Of a stretch of 5,082 nt of DNA, positions 1 to 5,082 are shown one piece after another. Under the pieces are notes generated by a model. It worked only from the letters and a program-made list of their open reading frames with translations, made no database searches and was not told the origin of the DNA. Position 1 is the first letter of the stretch. Each line of letters opens with the position of its first letter. Made by a program: the position numbers and the translations under genes. The stretch is from an uncultured Bacteroidota bacterium (GTDB taxonomy: Bacteria; Bacteroidota; Bacteroidia; Chitinophagales; Chitinophagaceae): the NCBI GenBank assembly GCA_903912405.1, contig CAIWHF010000241.1, positions 1 through 5,082 of the forward strand, written 5' to 3'.

Positions 1-21
1 ACAAAAAATAGAAACTTACCT

Positions 22-38
22 AAAAGTATCCTACTTTT
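22..38. repeat. 7-bp perfect inverted repeat before the first gene
   Basis: AAAAGTA (22-28) and TACTTTT (32-38) are perfect reverse complements separated by TCC. The right arm coincides with the -7 promoter-like box at 32-39. It could be an operator-type palindrome or a weak hairpin ending an upstream transcript. It is A/T-rich and no T-run follows it (next bases GTAACT), so a terminator is the less likely reading. The symmetry is visible; the function is inference. Confidence 0.35.
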
Positions 39-39
39 G
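32..39 (+). promoter_or_regulatory. Candidate Bacteroidota -7 promoter box for the 56-1763 operon
   Basis: TACTTTTG matches the Bacteroidota primary-sigma -7 consensus TAnnTTTG. It lies 16 nt before the ATG at 56, which would leave a leader of only about ten bases. No convincing -33 TTG is visible about 19 nt upstream, so the match rests on one box. The box overlaps an inverted repeat. Confidence 0.4.
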
Positions 40-55
40 TAACTAGTTTATTTCT

Positions 56-553
56 ATGGCATTTCACTTCAAATTCAATACTAAACCAAGTCTATTTAAA
101 GGCACAAAAGACCCTTTTAGGCTTATTATTATAAATGATGAAACCTTGATGGAGGTAGCCTCTTTTAAACTTACCAAAAAAAGCGTTTATATTCTCTTCA
201 GCTCTTTATTTGTGGGTACTGTTTTGCTTACCTATCTTCTGGTAATAACCACACCTTTACGCTATTATATTCCAGGATATGCTAGTGGAGCAGGAAGAAA
301 AGAACTTATTCACCTCAAACAACAAATAGATTCTCTCAATGACTATACTCAAAGTCAGCAGTTAGTTATTAATAATTTCAACAGAATAGTGCAAGGTAAA
401 GATGTCATTACACTTGATACGAATGCGCTAACGCCGAAGCAAATTGATGCCTTACCTGAAAAAAATGTTTTACCTAATGCAGAAGCCATTAAAAAAGATG
501 CTAACATTCGGGTGAAAGCAGCTAACAGAAAAAAGAGACATGGAAGAAAATAA
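56..553 (+). CDS. Single-pass membrane protein: M23-peptidase-family N-terminal module without the catalytic domain
   Basis: The 165-residue protein has a basic cytoplasmic N-terminus with the stretch RLIIINDETLMEVASFKLT (22-40). One transmembrane helix follows (about 43-66), then TPLRYYIPGY (66-75), a probable short coiled coil (about 81-112) and a basic tail (KKRHGRK). From family knowledge, the ND-E-t motif, helix and YIPGY order is that of Bacteroidota M23 (LytM) membrane endopeptidases, which are about 280-330 residues long and then carry HxxxD and HxH zinc motifs. None of those motifs is present here. The reading frame simply ends inside the start of the next gene, so this is a short form rather than a visible frameshift. 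It is probably anchored in the inner membrane with its C-terminus in the periplasm; a peptidase role is not supported. The ATG at 56 is preceded by a TAnnTTTG box and gives a normal family N-terminus. Family assignment of the N-terminal module is fairly sure; the function is unknown. Confidence 0.8.
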   Translation: MAFHFKFNTKPSLFKGTKDPFRLIIINDETLMEVASFKLTKKSVYILFSSLFVGTVLLTYLLVITTPLRYYIPGYASGAGRKELIHLKQQIDSLNDYTQSQQLVINNFNRIVQGKDVITLDTNALTPKQIDALPEKNVLPNAEAIKKDANIRVKAANRKKRHGRK

Positions 554-749
554 ATTTAATCCATCAAGTATCTTACAATATACAAGCATCACTATACAAT
601 GGTTTCTTCTTTTAGGCATTGGCGTATGGGGCGGCATACAACTTGATCAGCGTTGGCACTGCAAGCCTATTTTTATTATAATTTTACCCCTATTAGCCTT
701 GAGCTATTGTTTTTATTCGCTTATTAAATCACTCAACAATAAAAAATAA
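540..749 (+). CDS. atpZ: AtpZ/AtpI family protein, F1Fo ATP synthase accessory
   Basis: This 69-residue protein has two transmembrane helices (about 17-33 and 43-63). Between them, GGIQLDQRW-CKP (31-43) matches the AtpZ-type pattern of a glycine-rich helix end, LD, and a proline opening helix 2. AtpZ proteins are small inner-membrane partners encoded with the ATP synthase. With AtpI they have been linked to Mg2+ or Ca2+ handling and to c-ring/Fo assembly; the exact role is unsettled. The ATG at 540 lies inside the end of the preceding gene (14-nt overlap, different frame), which suggests translational coupling. The stop is one base before the next ATG. The length is normal for the family. The AtpI-like gene follows directly, but atpB does not appear after it as it usually does in Bacteroidota. 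Confidence 0.8.
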   Translation: MEENKFNPSSILQYTSITIQWFLLLGIGVWGGIQLDQRWHCKPIFIIILPLLALSYCFYSLIKSLNNKK

Positions 750-750
750 C

Positions 751-1128
751 ATGAAAAAAATATTTGTCTTAAGTCATTTATTAGTAGCAGCCGCTATAGC
801 TATAGCTATCTTTTTTATACATGGCAAGTTTCCTTTATTCGATGCAAAAGCTTTATGGATTGGCAATATCATCTTATTTGGCCTTTCCCTATTGAGTCTT
901 AGAATGATAAAAACGAGTGAAGGGAAAAGCGCACAAGGCTTCGTAAATGGAGTATATGCAAGCTCACTTTTGAAAATAGTTATTTGCTCTATCTCCATCC
1001 TACTTTATGTTTTATTAAATAAACAAGGACTTCATAAACCAACCGTATTTTCGCTTTTAGGTTTATACTTTTTCTACACAATGTTAGATGGCACCATGTT
1101 GTCAAACATGAATAAGCGAAAAAAATAA
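751..1128 (+). CDS. AtpI-like four-helix membrane protein
   Basis: The 125-residue protein has four hydrophobic helices (about 4-24, 35-53, 66-88 and 97-115) and a basic C-terminal tail (NKRKK). The third helix opens with FVNGVYASSLLKI (64-76), and the fourth region reads KPTVFSLLGLYFFYT (96-110). I recognise this pattern from the small protein that sits between AtpZ and Fo subunit a in many Bacteroidota. Four helices and about 125 residues also fit AtpI of other phyla, which helps assemble the Fo c-ring or handles divalent cations. It starts one base after the atpZ stop, so co-translation is likely. The ATG at 751 is the natural start, followed by a short basic N-terminus (MKK) and then helix 1. 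Sequence similarity to classical AtpI is weak, so the name rests on position, topology and the recognised motifs. Confidence 0.65.
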   Translation: MKKIFVLSHLLVAAAIAIAIFFIHGKFPLFDAKALWIGNIILFGLSLLSLRMIKTSEGKSAQGFVNGVYASSLLKIVICSISILLYVLLNKQGLHKPTVFSLLGLYFFYTMLDGTMLSNMNKRKK

Positions 1129-1133
1129 ACAGC

Positions 1134-1763
1134 ATGAGAAAAAAACAAGCTTCCTTTGAGGTTTTGCAAAATTTTCTTCCCAATGACACATATGCCTATA
1201 TAGTCCCATATATAGAACAATACACTATCCATTTAACGATAACGAAAGATCGAAAACAGGTTTTAGGCGATTACCGAAATCCAATACCTGAGAAACCTTT
1301 CCATAGAATTAGCATCAATGGCACGCTCAATAAATACAGTTTTTTAATTACTCTTTTGCACGAAATTGCTCATTTAATAACCTTTGTGCATCACCAACAC
1401 AAGGTATCACCTCATGGTAAAGAATGGAAATCCTTTTTTTCAAATTTATTGGCACCGCTAATGGGAAAAAACATATTCCCACCAAGCGTAGAAAAAGCCT
1501 TAATTAAATATATTAAAAATCCGGGAGCAAGTTCTTGTAGTGATCCTCACTTATTTAGAGCCTTATTGGCTTTTGATAGAAAAGACGAAAATTACAGCTT
1601 AGTAGAGGAACTACCGACCAATAGTCTATTTAAATCAACTGATGGACATACTTATAAATTATTAGAAAAAAGAAGAACGCGCTTTGTATGTGAACAAGTA
1701 GGTACACATAAAAAATTTCTTTTCCCAAGTTTGATGCATGTTTTCCCTATAAATAGCGATTAA
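1134..1763 (+). CDS. SprT-like zinc metalloprotease domain protein
   Basis: The 209-residue cytosolic protein has the zincin motif HEIAH (76-80), with E77 as catalytic base, and a likely third zinc ligand H94 in SPHGKEWKSFF (92-102). The HExxH...HG-eW arrangement is typical of the SprT/Spartan (SprT-like) family. The C-terminal part (about 133-200) resembles the family's zinc-ribbon region, but only two cysteines are visible (C135 in SSCSDP, C186 in FVCEQ). The usual paired CxxC motifs are missing, so zinc binding there is doubtful. In eukaryotes, Spartan cleaves DNA-protein crosslinks; the role of bacterial SprT is poorly defined, so substrate and pathway remain open. No signal peptide or membrane helix is present. 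The ATG at 1134 lies five bases after the preceding stop, which places the gene at the end of the operon. A promoter-like box for the next gene follows within 28 bases of its stop. Confidence 0.8.
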   Translation: MRKKQASFEVLQNFLPNDTYAYIVPYIEQYTIHLTITKDRKQVLGDYRNPIPEKPFHRISINGTLNKYSFLITLLHEIAHLITFVHHQHKVSPHGKEWKSFFSNLLAPLMGKNIFPPSVEKALIKYIKNPGASSCSDPHLFRALLAFDRKDENYSLVEELPTNSLFKSTDGHTYKLLEKRRTRFVCEQVGTHKKFLFPSLMHVFPINSD

Positions 1764-1790
1764 AACAACCTGAAATTAGTACTAAATACC

Positions 1791-1798
1791 TACATTTG
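1791..1798 (+). promoter_or_regulatory. Candidate -7 promoter box for the M13 peptidase gene
   Basis: TACATTTG is an exact match to the Bacteroidota -7 consensus TAnnTTTG. It lies 19 nt before the ATG at 1818, in the only sizeable gap between the + strand genes. The -33 element is weak: CTG at 1770-1772 stands 18 nt upstream where TTG is expected. The leader would be about 14 nt and A-rich, with no Shine-Dalgarno motif. This suggests the peptidase gene is transcribed separately from the upstream operon, though read-through is possible since no terminator is seen after 1763. Confidence 0.45.
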
Positions 1799-1817
1799 TT
1801 AACCTAAAAACCAATCT

Positions 1818-3878
1818 ATGAATATTAGAAATCTATTTTTCATTTCGGCTGCCCTTAGCTTATCTATTCCTCAATCAGGATGGGCACAGTCAACTAACAC
1901 AATGAAAAAAACAAGTATTGCAAGTAAAAGAAAATTATTAGACCCTGCAAATATGGATCTCTCTGTAAATCCAGGCGACAATTTCTTCTTTTATGCCAAT
2001 GGTACCTGGCTTAAAAACAATCCGATACCAGCCACTGAAACACGCTGGGGTAGCTTTAATGAATTACAAGAAAATAATTACAAAGCACTGCATGAACTTC
2101 TAGAATCTGCAGCTAAAGCCAATGCTAAAAAAGGTAGCAACCAACAAAAGATTGGCGATTTCTATAAAAGTGGTATGGATACAAATACTATCGAAAAAGC
2201 TGGTATTACGCCGTTAAGCAGTCACTTTATGCGTATCGCTCGCTTACAAAATGCTGATGATTTACTAAAAGAAATCTGTTATGAACATACCATTGGCCTA
2301 AGCCCTGTATTTGGATTTTATATATCTCCTGATGATAAAAATGTAACCCAACAAATTTGTCAATTTGGACAAGCAGGATTAGGCATGCCCGACCGCGACT
2401 ACTATTTTAAAACAGACGCACGCACTTTAAAAATAAAGGATGCTTATGTAAAATACTTGGAAACGGTATTCACCTTATTAGGCAATAAAGACAGAGCCGC
2501 TGCAATGGCAAAATCTGTATTAGATTTAGAAACAATTTTAGCGGGTTCTCATATGACGCGTGTAGAAATGAGAGACCCTTATAAATTATATAATAAGTAC
2601 AATGAAAAAAGCGCCTATGCTGCCATGCCTATGTTGGAAAGCATTCGATTGTTAAATTATTTAGGTATTAAAAACGCTGACAGCTTCATCATTGCGCAAC
2701 CTAATTATTTTGCAAAATGGAGCGAAATGCTACATTCTCAAAAGCTAGACGATTGGAGAAATTACCTACAATTTCATTTAGTAAACAGTATGGCATCTTT
2801 CTTAAGCAGCCCTTATAATCAAGCTAGCTTTGAATTTTATGGCAAATCCGTACGCGGTCAGCAGCAACAAAAACCAAGATGGAAAAGAGTGTTATCTATG
2901 GTAGATGGTAATATTGGAGAATTATTAGGACAAGAATATGTTCGTAAAAACTTCAAGCCTGAAGCAAAAAGTCGCATGTTAGCATTAGTAAATAATTTAC
3001 AAGCTACCTATGCCGATCGTATTCAACATTTAGATTGGATGAGCGATGTAACCAAGAAAAAAGCGCTAACCAAATTAAATACCTTTTTAAAGAAAATAGG
3101 CTATCCAGACGCATGGAAAGACTATAGCAAATTGCAAATTGTGCCTAATAACTATGCACAAAATATTATGAATGCAAGTGCCTTAGAATTCCAAATGAAT
3201 ATTGATAAATTAGGCAAACCTGTAGATAAAAAAGAATGGGGCATGACACCTCCAACGGTTAACGCGTACTACAATCCTGCATTCAATGAAATCGTTTTCC
3301 CTGCTGGTATCTTACAATATCCTTTCTTTGATTTTGATGCCGACGATGCCGTAAACTATGGTGGAATTGGTGGTGTTATTGGTCATGAAATGACGCATGG
3401 CTTTGATGACCAAGGACGACAATATGATGCGGATGGTAATTTAAACGATTGGTGGACAGAAGCAGATGCTGCCTTATTCACTAAAAAAGCGCAAGTAGTT
3501 ATTGATCAGTTTAATAAATTCACTGTTTTAGATACCGTACATGTAAATGGCGAGTTGACCATTGGTGAAAACCTGGCAGATTTGGGTGGTGTAACTATTG
3601 CCTACCAAGCGTTTCAACAAACGCAGCAATATAAAGAAGGAAAAACAATTGATGGCTTAACGCCTGACCAACGTTTCTTCTTAAGCTGGGCACAAGTTTG
3701 GAGAGCAAATACGCGACCAGAAGAAATGGTTTCAAGAATCATTACCGATCCACACTCTCCTAACGAATGGAGATGTAATGCGCCTTTGAGCAATTTTGAA
3801 CCGTTCTATAAAGCATTTAATATCCAACCAGGTACTAAAAATTATCGCGCACCAAATACGAGAGCGCAAGTTTGGTAA
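1818..3878 (+). CDS. pepO: Exported M13 family (neprilysin/PepO-type) zinc metallopeptidase
   Basis: The 686-residue length is normal for the family. A signal peptide covers about residues 1-23, with probable cleavage at WA|Q and no lipobox cysteine, so the enzyme should be periplasmic or secreted. The N-terminal M13 domain (about 45-430) begins with the characteristic NPGDNFFFYANGTWLKN segment and includes PDRDYY. The catalytic domain (about 475-686) has the substrate-binding NAYYNP (482-487), then FPAGILQ, HEMTH (H523, E524, H527), GENLADLGG (583-591, third zinc ligand E584 plus D588) and DPHSP with H646 and R652. These correspond to neprilysin H583/E584/H587, E646, D650, H711 and R717, so the active site is complete. 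It ends in QVW, keeping the conserved terminal tryptophan; the cysteine of the neprilysin CxVW ending is replaced by glutamine. M13 enzymes cut oligopeptides, often before hydrophobic residues; the natural substrate is unknown. It has its own promoter-like box and a terminator 22 nt after the stop. The symbol is family-level. Confidence 0.95.
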   Translation: MNIRNLFFISAALSLSIPQSGWAQSTNTMKKTSIASKRKLLDPANMDLSVNPGDNFFFYANGTWLKNNPIPATETRWGSFNELQENNYKALHELLESAAKANAKKGSNQQKIGDFYKSGMDTNTIEKAGITPLSSHFMRIARLQNADDLLKEICYEHTIGLSPVFGFYISPDDKNVTQQICQFGQAGLGMPDRDYYFKTDARTLKIKDAYVKYLETVFTLLGNKDRAAAMAKSVLDLETILAGSHMTRVEMRDPYKLYNKYNEKSAYAAMPMLESIRLLNYLGIKNADSFIIAQPNYFAKWSEMLHSQKLDDWRNYLQFHLVNSMASFLSSPYNQASFEFYGKSVRGQQQQKPRWKRVLSMVDGNIGELLGQEYVRKNFKPEAKSRMLALVNNLQATYADRIQHLDWMSDVTKKKALTKLNTFLKKIGYPDAWKDYSKLQIVPNNYAQNIMNASALEFQMNIDKLGKPVDKKEWGMTPPTVNAYYNPAFNEIVFPAGILQYPFFDFDADDAVNYGGIGGVIGHEMTHGFDDQGRQYDADGNLNDWWTEADAALFTKKAQVVIDQFNKFTVLDTVHVNGELTIGENLADLGGVTIAYQAFQQTQQYKEGKTIDGLTPDQRFFLSWAQVWRANTRPEEMVSRIITDPHSPNEWRCNAPLSNFEPFYKAFNIQPGTKNYRAPNTRAQVW

Positions 3879-3900
3879 TAAACGATATTAGCAATTACAG

Positions 3901-3932
3901 AAAAGAGCGACTTATAAAGTCGCTCTTTTTTT
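3901..3932. terminator. Bidirectional Rho-independent terminator between convergent genes
   Basis: A 13-bp perfect stem (3901-3913 with 3917-3929, core GAGCGACTT / AAGTCGCTC) closes on the three-base loop ATA; the inner pairs may open to a five-base loop. For the + strand it ends in a seven-T run (3926-3932) and lies 22 nt after the M13 peptidase stop. For the - strand the flanking A-run precedes the stem and four Ts follow it, so it can also end the methyltransferase transcript. The stem begins directly beyond that gene's TAA stop (3931-3933). Confidence 0.85.
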
Positions 3933-5082
3933 ATTTCTCTACTCTACGAGTGCCTGAATACAATTCATATTCTAGCAGTCTACAGTCTATTGTACTATTA
4001 AAAAACTCAATTCTTCTTTTAGCTTTCAAACCTATTTTCTTAGCTAAATCTAAATTTCCGGTGAAAACATAACCCCAATAACCACCACATTTTTGCTTCA
4101 TAAAATCCCCTATTCTGCCGTAGGTAGCTTCCAATTCAGTTTCCTCGCCTAGGCGATCGCCATACTCAGGATTTACCATCATTACGCCAGCGACAGCTTC
4201 TGGAACAACCGTATCGTAAAAATCACAAACAGCAAAACTGATCATATCCTCTACTCCTGCAGCCATTGCATTTAGCTTAGCATTTTCTATTGCTTTATTA
4301 CTTATATCGCTTGCTATAATGGGCACTTTTGCTTCTATAACTTGTGTTTCAATTATAGCAAGTTCTTTGTCATAAACTGCCGCATCATATCCCAAAATAT
4401 GCATAAAGGCATAGTTTGATCGGTACAAACCAGGCACTCTATTAGTAGCCATTAAGGCAGCTTCTATAGCTAAGGTACCGGAGCCACACATAGGATTTAT
4501 AAAGGGACTTTTCTTATCCCATCGGCTAGCATAAATAGTTGCGGCCGCTAAGCCTTCTAACATAGGGGCCAAGCCAGGTATTTTACGATAACCATGACGA
4601 GCAATAGAATCACCCGTAGTGTCTATAAACACTTCTGCAAATTCATCTTTCCAATGTAAGTGTATAACCGATCCTGTAAGTGCTGCACCCGTCTTTGGTC
4701 GCTCATCACGGATATCTCTAAGTCGATCTACTATAGCATCTTTAACTCTAAGATTTGCAAACATGCTATTGTTGATACTTTCATTACTTACATTACTCGT
4801 AACGGAGAAATATCCTGGATTGGGAATAATTTCTTCCCAAGGTATTTGCAATAATTCGTTGTAAATTTGATTGGCATCGATGGCTTTAAATGCATGTAGA
4901 CTATACAAAACCTGACTAGCACATCTAAGATTTAAATTTAATTTAATGCAGTCATTTAAGGTAATAAAGAGCTTAAGCCCTGTTACAAATCGCTCTTCAA
5001 TTTCGAAATCAAGATTTATTACTTCTTGTTCTAAATACGGTACAATTCTTTTGTGGCATGTAATAACCACATTTGCTTTTGT
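3931..5082 (-). CDS. rlmL: THUMP-domain class I SAM-dependent RNA methyltransferase (RlmL N-half type), 5' end cut by window
   Basis: The protein resembles the N-terminal half of E. coli RlmL (YcbY), which makes m2G2445 in 23S rRNA; the RlmK-like half is absent, as in stand-alone members of the family. Numbering from the GTG at 5070, an N-terminal ferredoxin-like/THUMP region (about 1-155) ends near HLHWKDEFAEVFIDTTGDS. It is followed by RHGYRK and a Rossmann methyltransferase domain (about 165-379). Motif I is NPMCGSGT (192-199), which binds SAM; D255 in ASDIS ends strand 2; CDFYD (282-286) follows; motif IV is NPEYGDR (300-306). The family norm for motif IV is NPPYG, so the second proline is glutamate here. 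The GTG at 5070 is the first start-type codon inside the window, but the frame remains open to the edge (T-K-A-N before it) and has no leader. I therefore infer a start just outside the window, with only a few residues missing. The gene converges on the M13 peptidase gene and shares its terminator. The family is sure; the exact target base is inferred. Confidence 0.9.
   Translation of the reverse strand, partial: TKANVVITCHKRIVPYLEQEVINLDFEIEERFVTGLKLFITLNDCIKLNLNLRCASQVLYSLHAFKAIDANQIYNELLQIPWEEIIPNPGYFSVTSNVSNESINNSMFANLRVKDAIVDRLRDIRDERPKTGAALTGSVIHLHWKDEFAEVFIDTTGDSIARHGYRKIPGLAPMLEGLAAATIYASRWDKKSPFINPMCGSGTLAIEAALMATNRVPGLYRSNYAFMHILGYDAAVYDKELAIIETQVIEAKVPIIASDISNKAIENAKLNAMAAGVEDMISFAVCDFYDTVVPEAVAGVMMVNPEYGDRLGEETELEATYGRIGDFMKQKCGGYWGYVFTGNLDLAKKIGLKAKRRIEFFNSTIDCRLLEYELYSGTRRVEK

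Noticed and set aside
480..760. Possible frameshift that would restore a LytM peptidase domain to the first gene
   Set aside because: The following sequence in the other frames encodes AtpZ and then the AtpI-like protein; no HxxxD or HxH LytM motifs occur in any frame, so the domain is absent rather than shifted.
774..998. Open - strand frame of 74 codons opposite the AtpI-like gene
   Set aside because: It lies wholly antisense to a well-supported membrane protein gene, shows no recognisable family features, and its Ala/Ile run only mirrors the hexamer repeat on the other strand.
989..1189. Open - strand frame of 66 codons across the AtpI-like/SprT junction
   Set aside because: It is antisense to two real genes, with no promoter-like box or recognisable motif.
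1764..1817. Terminator after the SprT-like gene
   Set aside because: No stable hairpin with a T-run is visible in this 54-nt gap; only a promoter-like box is supported.
3872..4072. Open + strand frame starting at a TTG in the last codons of the M13 peptidase gene
   Set aside because: It reads through the terminator hairpin and then antisense to the methyltransferase gene; it is a shadow frame.
4619..4864. Two + strand frames (4619-4864 and 4660-4854) within the methyltransferase gene
   Set aside because: Both are antisense to the THUMP-domain coding region, which has clear family motifs on the - strand; neither shows a coherent protein.
1..5082. CRISPR array, tRNA, insertion sequence or toxin-antitoxin pair
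   Set aside because: No regularly spaced direct repeats, tRNA-like cloverleaf, transposase motifs, terminal inverted repeats or toxin/antitoxin-like small gene pairs were seen; the window is filled with ordinary chromosomal genes.

Overview
The window looks like chromosomal DNA from a low-GC member of the Bacteroidota, probably Chitinophagaceae or a close relative. Four things point there. The first gene is the N-terminal membrane module of the Bacteroidota M23-peptidase family, and it lies directly before an AtpZ/AtpI pair. Two intergenic sites match the Bacteroidota -7 promoter consensus TAnnTTTG. The starts have A/T-rich leaders without clear Shine-Dalgarno sequences. The last gene is a stand-alone RlmL-type methyltransferase, as found in this phylum. 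The genus cannot be read from the sequence.

Layout. (1) Positions 56-1763 hold four tightly packed + strand genes, probably one operon: a single-pass membrane protein resembling an M23 peptidase without its catalytic domain (56-553), AtpZ (540-749, overlapping by 14 nt), a four-helix AtpI-like protein (751-1128) and a SprT-like zinc metalloprotease (1134-1763). (2) After a 54-nt gap with a promoter-like TACATTTG box comes a complete exported M13 (neprilysin/PepO) metallopeptidase, 1818-3878. (3) A strong hairpin at 3901-3932 lies between it and the convergent - strand gene. (4) From 3931 to the right edge on the - strand is a THUMP-domain SAM-dependent RNA methyltransferase (RlmL N-terminal-half type). 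Its reading frame stays open to the last base, so its true start probably lies outside the window.

How the genes relate. AtpZ and the AtpI-like protein are assembly or ion-handling accessories of the F1Fo ATP synthase and normally sit just before atpB. Here no ATP synthase subunit follows, and the next gene is the SprT-like protease. The M13 peptidase is an independent periplasmic or surface oligopeptidase, and the methyltransferase is a housekeeping ribosome-modification enzyme. No mobile element, CRISPR array, tRNA or rRNA was seen, and no intergenic stretch approaches 300 bases. I found no clear new system. The most unusual points are the rearranged AtpZ/AtpI locus and the missing peptidase domain in the first gene.
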